Shown: positions 19,047-28,097 of the stretch, piece after piece
How positions within the stretch are numbered: position 1 is the first letter of the stretch
Layout of the letters: every line of letters begins with the position of its first letter
Origin: Bacilli bacterium
GTDB taxonomy: Bacteria > Bacillota_I > Bacilli_A > RFN20 > CAG-826
NCBI GenBank assembly: GCA_024680795.1
Contig: JAILBR010000002.1
Span: forward strand, 1-56,050
Length of the DNA stretch: 56,050 nt
Reading direction: 5' to 3'
Notes under the pieces: generated by a model
Told to the model about the DNA's origin: nothing
The model's input: only the letters and a program-made list of their open reading frames with translations
Database searches by the model: none
Position numbers and translations under genes: made by a program

Positions 19047-21857
19047 ATGGGAGAAATTACTGTTAAGGAAAGCAAACAAGTACCTACAGGTCCACAACCA
19101 AAGAAAAAACGTATGTGGTGGAGAATCTTACTAGCATTCTTAGGAGGCTTTATCTTCTTCCCACTTTCTGTGGCTGGTGCAGGCGCTATCGTTGGTACGG
19201 TGCTAACAACTAGCCAAGTCGTTTCAATGACTGGTAATGATCCAGAACAAGTCATTGGTGTGGAGTATCGTGATAAAACCCTTCTCCAAACCGTAATGGC
19301 GTTAATGCAAAAGAAATTTGACACTTTAGGTGATCTTAATGATGTGACACCTTTGGTGAAGAAGACATTTGACGAACAAATCAATCCTGCATTAAAAGAA
19401 GCAATCAAATTCGAATTTGACTGGGAAGAAGTAAAAACTCACCCATTCCAAAACGGAACATCTGAAAACAAAGCTTTAGGCGAATATTTACAAGAGGCTT
19501 TGACAAATGGTGTGAAGATTGCCAACCTTGTAAAAGATGTTGATAACTTAAAAGGTGTATATAATTATTTCCTCTATGACGTCCAAAAAGATGAGAATGG
19601 CAATGTCATTTATGATGCAGACGGCAACGTCACAATCGATAAAACAAAACCATATTCAATTGCTAATTTCATGGATGGCGCTGATTTCCTAAATGGAGTC
19701 ATGGACTATATCAAAATTGGTGATGTTGTTGAAGTTACAAGCACCTCCCCAAAGATTTTACAAACAATGCAAAACTGGAGAGTTGGCAACATCAACGAAA
19801 AAGTTGAAACTTTAAAGATTGGCTCTTTATTCACTGAAAGTGAAATCAATGGCAATCCACTTTTAAAGAGCGTTCAAAACTACACCTTAAATGATCTTTC
19901 TAAAGAAGAGACAATTGATACATTAAAAGTTGGAGATTTAATTGGTGATAGTGAATCAACTTTAATGACTAAAATTGGCACATTCTATGTTGCTAATCTT
20001 AAAGGTTATACAGTCAACGTTGATGGCGAGGGAAACAAGACTGTTGATAAGTCAACTAAATTTGAAATGACCGAGCATCTATTAATTTCTGATATTTATG
20101 GTCCAAACCCTGATAGCGCTCTTATGAAAGCCCTCATCGAAAGAAACTACACAGTGGCCGACCTTTCTGATGAAGATAAGATCATGAGTTTAAAACTCAA
20201 AGAGGTCATCAGTGATATTGATGAAAATAGTATCCTAAATTCATATAAAGAAGAAACATTAAGTGAATTAAAGAATAAGGATGTTAACACCATTTGCTTA
20301 ACTGATATTTTAAAAGAAGAAGTGTACACAAATCCTTCAAATCCAAAATATAACAAAGTTATCGCTGCTATTTTAAAGAATGAAAGACATGATCGCTTCT
20401 TAGCAGCGGTTGATGCTGGATATATCGGCACTGAAGAAGAATGGCTAAATATTGTTGACCCTGTTTCTGGACAAAAAGAAAACGCTAAATATAAAGCAAC
20501 TGTTAACACATTAACTAATTACGATTCTATCAAGAATTTAAAACTTGAAGATGTTATCGAAAATACTTCTAATAATAAAGTTTTAACTTCATTATTCGCT
20601 GCTGGTGCAACCGTGGGCAATATGAATGAAAAGATCAATACCCTTAAGCTAGGTGATGTTATCGATACATCAACTTTAGCGGAAGGCAGTGTTGCTAAAA
20701 ACTTTATTACTGCGATTGACGCTGATCCAGAATCTAATATTGGCAACTTAGGCGAAAAGATTGGTGACGTCAAAATGGGTGATGCCTTTGGTTTACCAAA
20801 GAAAGATGATGGAACTTTCAAAGTTTGGTCAGAATATACCACAGCAGAAAAAGATGATTTTAACTATGTATTATGTACTTTAGCAAATACATCGCTTGAT
20901 GGTTTGAAAACCAAGATGAGCAACTTAAAATTAGGTGAAGTTCTCGAAATCGAAGAAGGATCATTACTTGATTATGATGACGTTAAGAACTCCAACATTA
21001 ACGATTCAGACGCTCTCATTACAGCGATTAAGAACAATGCTAAGCTATCTCAACTTATCACTGTCGGTGAAGATTCACCAAAAATCTTAAAGACTCTTAC
21101 TGATTATCAAGGTCTTGATGTTAATGATAAGCCTGTCTATGGACCAAATGGTGCTAATATTACAAATCTTGAAACAAAGTTAAATACTTTAAAACTTAAT
21201 GAGATTATCACTGTTGATGCCGGTTCATCTCAAATATTGAAGTCTCTTCAAAATACCACTGTCTTTGGAGAGGGAACAGATAACCTTGAATACTCAATTA
21301 ATCACTTAAAATTCAACCAAGTCTTTACAGAGGAACAATGCACTGGCGCTACTGCAAGCGACATTATGAAGGTTTTATGGGAAGAAAATGATGATGGTGA
21401 TTTCGAAGTTACCGCTATTCCAGATAAAGTGGCTGCAATGAAACTTTATAAGTTCTTAGGCAATAAGATTTATGAAGATCAAGATCCTACTAAACCAATT
21501 AGTTACACATGGTGGTACTTGTTAACAAGTAAACATGACTATGACCCAGTTCTAAGCGGTGGAAATGGATTAACAACTGCTTCTCGTGAAGTAATTAATC
21601 TTCAAGGTAATTATTTGAATCTTGTGGACGGTCTTGAATACAAGATTGGCGATATGAATAATCTTGTCTCTAATATGACGTTCCATATGCAAAACGAAAA
21701 TCTCTTTAGCTTAAAAGCTGCTGGATTTATCACCATCTCTGATGAAACGCTTGGCAAAAAGATTCCTGTTGGAACATACGCAGGAGTCGAAGTTGGCGAG
21801 CTAACAATCACTCAATTCTTAAAGGCGATTGAAGACAGCCACGTCCTTATTGATTAA
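19047..21857 (+). CDS. Large single-pass membrane protein with degenerate repeats
   Basis: AGGAGGT SD; MGEITVKES cytosolic N-terminus, one TM, repeated LK(L/I/V)G(D/E/S)(V/L)(I/F) motifs. Confidence 0.7.
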   Translation: MGEITVKESKQVPTGPQPKKKRMWWRILLAFLGGFIFFPLSVAGAGAIVGTVLTTSQVVSMTGNDPEQVIGVEYRDKTLLQTVMALMQKKFDTLGDLNDVTPLVKKTFDEQINPALKEAIKFEFDWEEVKTHPFQNGTSENKALGEYLQEALTNGVKIANLVKDVDNLKGVYNYFLYDVQKDENGNVIYDADGNVTIDKTKPYSIANFMDGADFLNGVMDYIKIGDVVEVTSTSPKILQTMQNWRVGNINEKVETLKIGSLFTESEINGNPLLKSVQNYTLNDLSKEETIDTLKVGDLIGDSESTLMTKIGTFYVANLKGYTVNVDGEGNKTVDKSTKFEMTEHLLISDIYGPNPDSALMKALIERNYTVADLSDEDKIMSLKLKEVISDIDENSILNSYKEETLSELKNKDVNTICLTDILKEEVYTNPSNPKYNKVIAAILKNERHDRFLAAVDAGYIGTEEEWLNIVDPVSGQKENAKYKATVNTLTNYDSIKNLKLEDVIENTSNNKVLTSLFAAGATVGNMNEKINTLKLGDVIDTSTLAEGSVAKNFITAIDADPESNIGNLGEKIGDVKMGDAFGLPKKDDGTFKVWSEYTTAEKDDFNYVLCTLANTSLDGLKTKMSNLKLGEVLEIEEGSLLDYDDVKNSNINDSDALITAIKNNAKLSQLITVGEDSPKILKTLTDYQGLDVNDKPVYGPNGANITNLETKLNTLKLNEIITVDAGSSQILKSLQNTTVFGEGTDNLEYSINHLKFNQVFTEEQCTGATASDIMKVLWEENDDGDFEVTAIPDKVAAMKLYKFLGNKIYEDQDPTKPISYTWWYLLTSKHDYDPVLSGGNGLTTASREVINLQGNYLNLVDGLEYKIGDMNNLVSNMTFHMQNENLFSLKAAGFITISDETLGKKIPVGTYAGVEVGELTITQFLKAIEDSHVLID

Positions 21858-21874
21858 AATATTTAAAAAAACTT

Positions 21875-21910
21875 ACCTCTTATGTAAAATTAATGCATAA
21901 GAGGTTTTTA
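21875..21910 (+). terminator. Hairpin with T-tract whose right arm contains the next gene's SD
   Basis: ACCTCTTATG-N11-CATAAGAGGT then tttta; AAGAGG 9 nt before ATG 21914. Confidence 0.65.
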
Positions 21911-21913
21911 TTT

Positions 21914-23572
21914 ATGGGCGAAATTACAGTAAAAGAATCTAGCAATAAACCTGCTAAGAAAAGAATGCCTTGGTGGGGCAAACTTTTAATAACATTAGGA
22001 ATTATCTTTATTTTGATTCCAGGTATTTTGGTTGGCGTTATTTATGCATGTTTTTATGACGGCAGCCATAAAGCAGTGGATGTGCATGATAACGTCGAAA
22101 CGGCACAAGTATTTGAAGGAGCAATTGTTGATTCCCTTGATAATACAACATCCGCAAAAAAGATGTCTGTGGCATTAAAAGACAATGACTTAAACCAAGT
22201 CTTATATAATGTCTTGAATGCGAATGCACAAATCAAAGAGTATGTTCCAAATTTCTATGTAGAAGCAAGTGAAGGAAAATATAATTTCTACATCGAAGCA
22301 AACTTTAAGAATATTTTTAAGACCAAAGTAACTCTTTATACTGAAAGTGTTATTACTGATGAACTTATTACTTTTAAAGTAAACAATATCCAAGTCGGCC
22401 GTATCGGTGGCTTTAATAATTTTAGTGGATTAGTAAATAGATTTATCGATTCCGCAACCATCACAAACGCTTTAAAATCATCAGGACTTAATCTTAACTT
22501 CTCTTTAGAGAAATTAGAAATCACTTATGCAATGAGTGACTTCCAAAATGATGTCAAGAATTTATTAAAGTTACCAAGTGAGTATAGTGGTTTGTTTGAT
22601 GAAATCATCGGCAATAAAGATATAAGAACTATTTCTGCAACTGGTAACAATTTATTTGCTCTAGACATAAATCTCGCTCCATTAAAAGTAACGGCTGCAA
22701 CACATGGAATTAATAACTTTACTGTTAAAAATGGCTACTATAGTGCTTTTATCAATGATTTAAGACATGATGTCGTGGGCTTACTTAATGCAAGCAAGAT
22801 TCAAGCAAAAGACGCTAATGTGGTTAGCAAGTTCTTATTAGGCGGAGAAGCCGTTTTAACTACAAGTGAACAATCAACAATCAATACCTATAAGACTGCT
22901 GGCGCATTCGATGGTGTCACACACGCAACAACTCCTTATTATGATTTCACTACTGATGTAGCGAGCACTTTAAAATCCAAGGTTCAAAACCAAATAACTG
23001 AAGCAGCGGTATTAGAAATGATTACATTTGGAACACCTATTGATGTTAACCTAACTTCTAGTGATTTAGATTTGATGTTTTCTACCAGTGAAGCCTTTGC
23101 TAATATTAATTGCTTTGTCGCGGATAAATCAACTGATGGAACCACTAAAAATTATAAGGATAATTACATCATGATGGACCGCGCTTCAACCATCATGAAT
23201 GGTGAAAAGATTTTCTTTGCAATTAATGTGAATTTTAATGGAGAACCTACTCAAATCTCCATTGAAGCAAGAAGAAAAGCAAGTACAGACTTCGCTACAA
23301 TGAAGTTTGATATTACAAGAATTTTACTCGGTGATATCGAGGTTGGACAAAGCACAAAAGATGCCTTCTTAAGTTTGATCAATTCGGCCTTAGGAAATGA
23401 CGCATTTAGTAGCGTTTTCTCCATCACAAACCAAGAGATTACATTTAACCTATCTTCTATACTTAACGAAAAGGGAATCACATCCTTAAATGCGACAGTG
23501 GATTTCGCAATTCAAAACTCAACTGCAACTGAAGATGGAAAGCTTTTGGTTTCGTTAAATCGTAAGGTGTAA
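21914..23572 (+). CDS. Single-pass membrane protein with MGEITVKES N-terminus
   Basis: MGEITVKESSNKPAKKRMPWWGKLLITLGIIFILIPGILVG; start re-assigned to 21914 because ATG 21893 lies inside the hairpin. Confidence 0.7.
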   Translation: MGEITVKESSNKPAKKRMPWWGKLLITLGIIFILIPGILVGVIYACFYDGSHKAVDVHDNVETAQVFEGAIVDSLDNTTSAKKMSVALKDNDLNQVLYNVLNANAQIKEYVPNFYVEASEGKYNFYIEANFKNIFKTKVTLYTESVITDELITFKVNNIQVGRIGGFNNFSGLVNRFIDSATITNALKSSGLNLNFSLEKLEITYAMSDFQNDVKNLLKLPSEYSGLFDEIIGNKDIRTISATGNNLFALDINLAPLKVTAATHGINNFTVKNGYYSAFINDLRHDVVGLLNASKIQAKDANVVSKFLLGGEAVLTTSEQSTINTYKTAGAFDGVTHATTPYYDFTTDVASTLKSKVQNQITEAAVLEMITFGTPIDVNLTSSDLDLMFSTSEAFANINCFVADKSTDGTTKNYKDNYIMMDRASTIMNGEKIFFAINVNFNGEPTQISIEARRKASTDFATMKFDITRILLGDIEVGQSTKDAFLSLINSALGNDAFSSVFSITNQEITFNLSSILNEKGITSLNATVDFAIQNSTATEDGKLLVSLNRKV

Positions 23573-23647
23573 AACAAATATTTGTATATTGCTACACAAA
23601 TATTAGCAAATTGTTATATAATTGATATCGAAAAGGAGCATTATATT

Positions 23648-24622
23648 ATGCCATTAGTAAATACAAAAGAAATGTTTGAAAAAGCATACAAAGGTGGCTA
23701 TGCCATTGGTGCTTTTAACTGCAACAACATGGAAATCGTTCAAGCGATTACTGAAGCTGCAAAAGAATGCAACTCCCCAGTTATTCTTCAAGTCTCTGCT
23801 GGTGCTAGAAAATACGCAAAACCAGTCTACTTAAAGAAGATGGTCGAAGCTGCTGTTGAAGATACTGGTTTACCAATCGTTCTTCACTTAGATCACGGCG
23901 CAGATTTCGAAATCTGTAAAGATTGTATCGATGGTGGTTTCACATCAGTCATGATTGACTGCTCAAGCAAACCATTCGAAGAAAACATCGAAATCACACG
24001 TAAGGTTTGTGAATATGCACATAACCATGTCCCATATGTCACAGTTGAAGCTGAATTAGGTACATTAGCAGGTATCGAAGATGACGTCAAAGTTGAACAT
24101 GGTGCTGAATCTTACACAAGACCAGAAGATGTTGAAGAATTCGTCCGTAGAACTGGTTGTGACAGCTTAGCTATCGCTATCGGAACAAGCCATGGTGCTT
24201 ATAAATTCAAACCAGAACAATGCACACGTGATCCAAAAACTGGTAAACTCGTACCTCCTCCACTAAGATTTGATATCTTAGAAGAAGTTAGCAAGAGACT
24301 TCCTGGATTCCCAATCGTTTTACACGGTTCATCCTCTGTCAACCAAGAATACGTTGATATTATCAACGCACATGGTGGTGCATTAAAAGATGCAGTCGGT
24401 GTTCCAGAAGAACAATTAAGACAAGCAGCTAGATTAGCAGTTTGTAAGATTAATATCGATAGTGACCTCCGCTTAGCATTAACAGCAGGTATCAGAGAAC
24501 ACTTCGATGAACATCCAGAACACTTCGATCCACGTCAATACATTGGTGATGGTCGTAAATACGTCAAGGATATCGTTAAACACAAGATCACTGAAGTCCT
24601 TGGTAGTAACGACAAACTCTAA
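23648..24622 (+). CDS. fba: Class II fructose-bisphosphate aldolase
   Basis: GAFNCNNMEIVQAI; LHLDHGADFE; LGTLAGIEDDV; KINIDSDLRLA; aaaggag SD upstream of 23648. Confidence 0.93.
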   Translation: MPLVNTKEMFEKAYKGGYAIGAFNCNNMEIVQAITEAAKECNSPVILQVSAGARKYAKPVYLKKMVEAAVEDTGLPIVLHLDHGADFEICKDCIDGGFTSVMIDCSSKPFEENIEITRKVCEYAHNHVPYVTVEAELGTLAGIEDDVKVEHGAESYTRPEDVEEFVRRTGCDSLAIAIGTSHGAYKFKPEQCTRDPKTGKLVPPPLRFDILEEVSKRLPGFPIVLHGSSSVNQEYVDIINAHGGALKDAVGVPEEQLRQAARLAVCKINIDSDLRLALTAGIREHFDEHPEHFDPRQYIGDGRKYVKDIVKHKITEVLGSNDKL

Positions 24623-24642
24623 TATTTAGATTAAGTCAATTT

Positions 24643-24673
24643 GGGGTCAAGGGAACTTGGCCCCTTTCATTTT
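24643..24673 (+). terminator. Rho-independent terminator downstream of fba
   Basis: GGGGTCAAGggaaCTTGGCCCCtttcatttt. Confidence 0.7.
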
Positions 24674-25117
24674 ATGAAAACTGTTATATTTGTTTGTCAT
24701 GGAAATATTTGTCGCTCTCCAGTTGGGGAGATACTTTTTAATGAAGAAATTAAAAAGAGAGATCTGACCGATAAATATAACTGTTTTTCTAGAGCAACAT
24801 CTCGAGAAGAAATTGGTAATGATATCTATCCGCCGATGAAAAGTGTATTAAGAGAATACGATATCCATTTTTCTAGACATTATGCGACACAGATAACTAG
24901 ACAAGAATTTGAAGATGCTAGTTATATCTTTTATATGGATAAAAATAATTTATATTATTTAGAAAGAATGCTTGGAAGTAGTGATAAATATGTTCCCATC
25001 ACAAAATATTTAGATGGACTAGATATCGAAGATCCATGGTATACAGACCGATTTGAATATGTCTTTAATAGAATTAAAGAATCGGTGGAATCAATAGTGG
25101 AACATTTTGAAGGATAA
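24674..25117 (+). CDS. Low-molecular-weight protein tyrosine phosphatase
   Basis: VIFVCHGNICRSPVGEILF; DPWYTDRFEYVFNRI. Confidence 0.9.
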   Translation: MKTVIFVCHGNICRSPVGEILFNEEIKKRDLTDKYNCFSRATSREEIGNDIYPPMKSVLREYDIHFSRHYATQITRQEFEDASYIFYMDKNNLYYLERMLGSSDKYVPITKYLDGLDIEDPWYTDRFEYVFNRIKESVESIVEHFEG

Positions 25118-25121
25118 TAAA

Positions 25122-25143
25122 AGAGCCGGCATAGCCGACTCTA
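25122..25143. terminator. Bidirectional terminator between convergent genes
   Basis: AGAGcCGGCatAGCCGaCTCT. Confidence 0.65.
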
Positions 25144-25158
25144 TTTATTTTGAAGAAA

Positions 25159-25638
25159 TTATTCGTCTTTCTTTTCTTCTTCTGATTTTGCTTTTTCTTC
25201 TAATTTTTTCTTAGCTTCTTCACCGACTTTGTGAACTCTATTAATAGTTCTGATAATGAGGAAGAGAATTAAAGCAACTAATAAGAAGTTGATGATAGCG
25301 GAGATGAAGTTACCCCAATCGATGTAGTTGGTTGCAGCCCAGTCAACATAACGATCTGCTGGGATTTGACCCATGCTTGGCCACCATTTTGTACCATCAT
25401 CTAAGACGTAGCAGTCTAAGACTGTTCTTGCTGCTTCTAAGGAGCCATCGCCAACGATTTTACCAATGATATAATTGATAATTGGTTGGAGGATACCACT
25501 TGTTAATGCAGTAACGATAGCGGTGAAAGCACCACCAATAATGACACCAACGGCCATATCGAGAACGTTACCACGAGTGATAAAATCTTTGAATTCTCCA
25601 AAGAAACCTTTCTTATTTGGATCTTTCTTTTTGCACAT
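25159..25638 (-). CDS. mscL: Large-conductance mechanosensitive channel
   Basis: GEFKDFITRGNVLDMAVGVIIGGAFTAIVTAL; start after AAAGGACAAAAAAGG. Confidence 0.92.
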   Translation of the reverse strand: MCKKKDPNKKGFFGEFKDFITRGNVLDMAVGVIIGGAFTAIVTALTSGILQPIINYIIGKIVGDGSLEAARTVLDCYVLDDGTKWWPSMGQIPADRYVDWAATNYIDWGNFISAIINFLLVALILFLIIRTINRVHKVGEEAKKKLEEKAKSEEEKKDE

Positions 25639-25720
25639 AACCTTTTTTGTCCTTTCTAAAATAATATATAATGATTTATACAATTTTAAAATTATTTTTT
25701 ATATAAAAAGAGGAAATAAT

Positions 25721-26725
25721 ATGATTGATTTACATTTGCATCTTGATGGTTCATTATCTATCGAAGATTTTAAGTATCTAGCTAATAGATATAATTACGA
25801 TTTAGGAAGTGATTTTCCTAATAATATTTATGTTAATAGTGATTGCAAATCTTTAGAAGAATATTTAGAAAGATTTAACCTTCCTCTTCAATTACTCCAA
25901 GACGAATTTTCTGTTGCTTATGCGGTTAGTAGCTTAGTTAATAGACTTTATCAAATGGGATATATCTACGCTGAAATTAGATTTGCCCCTCAACTTCATA
26001 CTCAAAAAGGGATGAGTCAAGAAAACGCTGTTATTGCTGCTTGTGCTGGATTAAGAAATGGTTTGAGAGATAAGAAAAACTTTAATGCAAAACTCATTCT
26101 ATGTTGCATGAGACAAGCAGATTACGAAACTAATTTACCGGCGATTATCCTGGCAGACAAGTATCGAAATGCTGGTGTAGCAGCAGTGGATCTTGCTGGA
26201 CCAGAAGCTTTTAAGACTGGTGATAATTATGCAAAACTATTTGATGAAGCTAAAGAAAGAAACCTCAATATTACCATCCATGCCGGAGAAGCCTGCGGTA
26301 GCGATGAAGTGATTAGATGCGTCGATTTGTTACATGCACAAAGAATTGGACATGGTGTTCATCTTGAACTTAATAGAGATAATATTATGAAAATGACGAT
26401 GAACAACATCGCCTTTGAATTTTGCCCTACAAGTAACTTACAAACTACCTCGCTTCCTAGCTATCAACATGTGCCATTAAGAGAATTTGACCGCTATGGA
26501 ATAAGAGTGACAATTAATTCAGACAATATGACTGTCAGTAACACTAATGTTTTAGATGAATATCGTCATATGTATAAGACATTTAATATTCAAAAATATG
26601 AAGTCAGGCACTTCCTTATTAATTCTATTAATGCATCATTTACTTCAATGGTAGAAAAACAAGCCCTTTTAAGAGAGCTTGATCTTCGACTTACTGATTT
26701 TTATAACAAGATTATTGAAGAATAG
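25721..26725 (+). CDS. add: Adenosine deaminase family protein
   Basis: MIDLHLHLDGSL; ITIHAGEACGS; RIGHGVHL; TINSDNMTV. Confidence 0.88.
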   Translation: MIDLHLHLDGSLSIEDFKYLANRYNYDLGSDFPNNIYVNSDCKSLEEYLERFNLPLQLLQDEFSVAYAVSSLVNRLYQMGYIYAEIRFAPQLHTQKGMSQENAVIAACAGLRNGLRDKKNFNAKLILCCMRQADYETNLPAIILADKYRNAGVAAVDLAGPEAFKTGDNYAKLFDEAKERNLNITIHAGEACGSDEVIRCVDLLHAQRIGHGVHLELNRDNIMKMTMNNIAFEFCPTSNLQTTSLPSYQHVPLREFDRYGIRVTINSDNMTVSNTNVLDEYRHMYKTFNIQKYEVRHFLINSINASFTSMVEKQALLRELDLRLTDFYNKIIEE

Positions 26726-27820
26726 TTACTTAACGTAGGATTCAATAAATAGTTTAGAGATTGGATTATGATATTGCTCATAGAATGTCGAACGATATGT
26801 TCTCCAGTTTTGAGTTTGTTCATCAGTTAATTGATATCCATCAAGAACCTTGGTAAGAGCGCTGTTCTTAAGGAACGGCATTTTTTCTACTCTTTCAGTG
26901 GTGAAATATGAAGATACTTTTTTGTTTTCTGAATCTAACGAGTCGTTAAGTGTAACAATCATATCGACGATTTCACTTCCTTTTCTTCTTTGTAAAGTAG
27001 GAACTGAGCCAGAACCATAGCCTAAAACAGTGTTGTATTTATTACTTAAGCCGTATGTATCTTTAATTTCTTGATATCTTTCAATTTCTTCAGGAGTGCT
27101 GCCACTTCTCTCACTGGCATAATACTCTTGAATATCAAAGATATATAGTTTATCGTTAACCGATTCGACTTTATCGCTCCATGGGTAAAGCGTGCTAGAG
27201 GCTAGTGCGTTGCAGTCTGGACATTCGCTTCTTGCTACATATAGATTGAAATCTTTGTTTGTGTCAATGTAGTTATCCAAAACTTCTTTATTAACATAGT
27301 ACATCTTTGGAAGAACGATATTCTCTTCGATGAACTTTTTGAAGTGATTCTCATAATATTTAAAGATTAATCGCGTATCATCTTTATATGTAATCTGTTT
27401 AGTTAATTTACCTCTTTTAAATAGTGCAATGGAAGGAAGATTGCTAAAATAGCGGGAATTTGCTACGTATTGGAGACCAAATACATTTTCTTTGTCGACA
27501 AATTGAATGGCGTCAATACATAAAACATTACAGCCTGTTTCATCAATAAATTGATCTAAAACAGGAGCGAAGTCCGACCAACATTGGCATCCAGAACTAT
27601 ATATAATAAGGATAAAGGACTCTTTCTTATCAACTTTTTCGCTGACATCATCATATAAAGTTTTCTTTTGTTCTTCGTAAACGTTGCTTTTGGTTGTTCT
27701 AATTGTGCCAAAGTCAATATAGACCTTTGACGTGCCTGAACTTTGATTACATGCACCTAAAGAAAGTGATGTTGCACCTAGGAATATTAACGATAAAAAT
27801 GGGACAATTTTCTTTTTCAT
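26726..27820 (-). CDS. Lipoprotein with thioredoxin-like segments
   Basis: Lipobox LSLGAC; IIYSSGCQCWSDFAPVLDQFI; YVARSECPDCNAL. Confidence 0.6.
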   Translation of the reverse strand: MKKKIVPFLSLIFLGATSLSLGACNQSSGTSKVYIDFGTIRTTKSNVYEEQKKTLYDDVSEKVDKKESFILIIYSSGCQCWSDFAPVLDQFIDETGCNVLCIDAIQFVDKENVFGLQYVANSRYFSNLPSIALFKRGKLTKQITYKDDTRLIFKYYENHFKKFIEENIVLPKMYYVNKEVLDNYIDTNKDFNLYVARSECPDCNALASSTLYPWSDKVESVNDKLYIFDIQEYYASERSGSTPEEIERYQEIKDTYGLSNKYNTVLGYGSGSVPTLQRRKGSEIVDMIVTLNDSLDSENKKVSSYFTTERVEKMPFLKNSALTKVLDGYQLTDEQTQNWRTYRSTFYEQYHNPISKLFIESYVK

Positions 27821-28097
27821 TTTAAATAGTATACTTGCTTATAATTTTTTATGCAAAAAAATGTGCGAAAAATATATCAAAAAAATAGGGTAAATAATGA
27901 TGAAAAAAATCAAAAAATTTATTAGCAAAAATAATACGATATAATCAATATAAAATTAATATTTTGTCGCATCAAAAACCCATCTAGAAATTTGCTATAA
28001 AAAAAATTATTTGTTTTTTAGCCAAAATTAATATATATTTTTTCGCGAAATATTTAAAAAATATTCTCACTGATTTTTAGAAAGGATGGGATACTTT

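Noticed and set aside
21893-21913. ATG at 21893 as the start of the second MGEITVKES protein
   Set aside because: It lies in the loop/arm of the hairpin; MGEITVKES at 21914 matches the neighbour's N-terminus and has an SD.
25475-25720. N-terminal extension of the adenosine deaminase ORF
   Set aside because: Overlaps mscL on the opposite strand; the real start MIDLHLHLDGSL at 25721 follows AGAGGAAATAAT.
27830-28080. Possible riboswitch in the long leader of potABCD
   Set aside because: Extremely A/T-rich with weak stems; I could not match a known riboswitch class or see a clear terminator/antiterminator pair.
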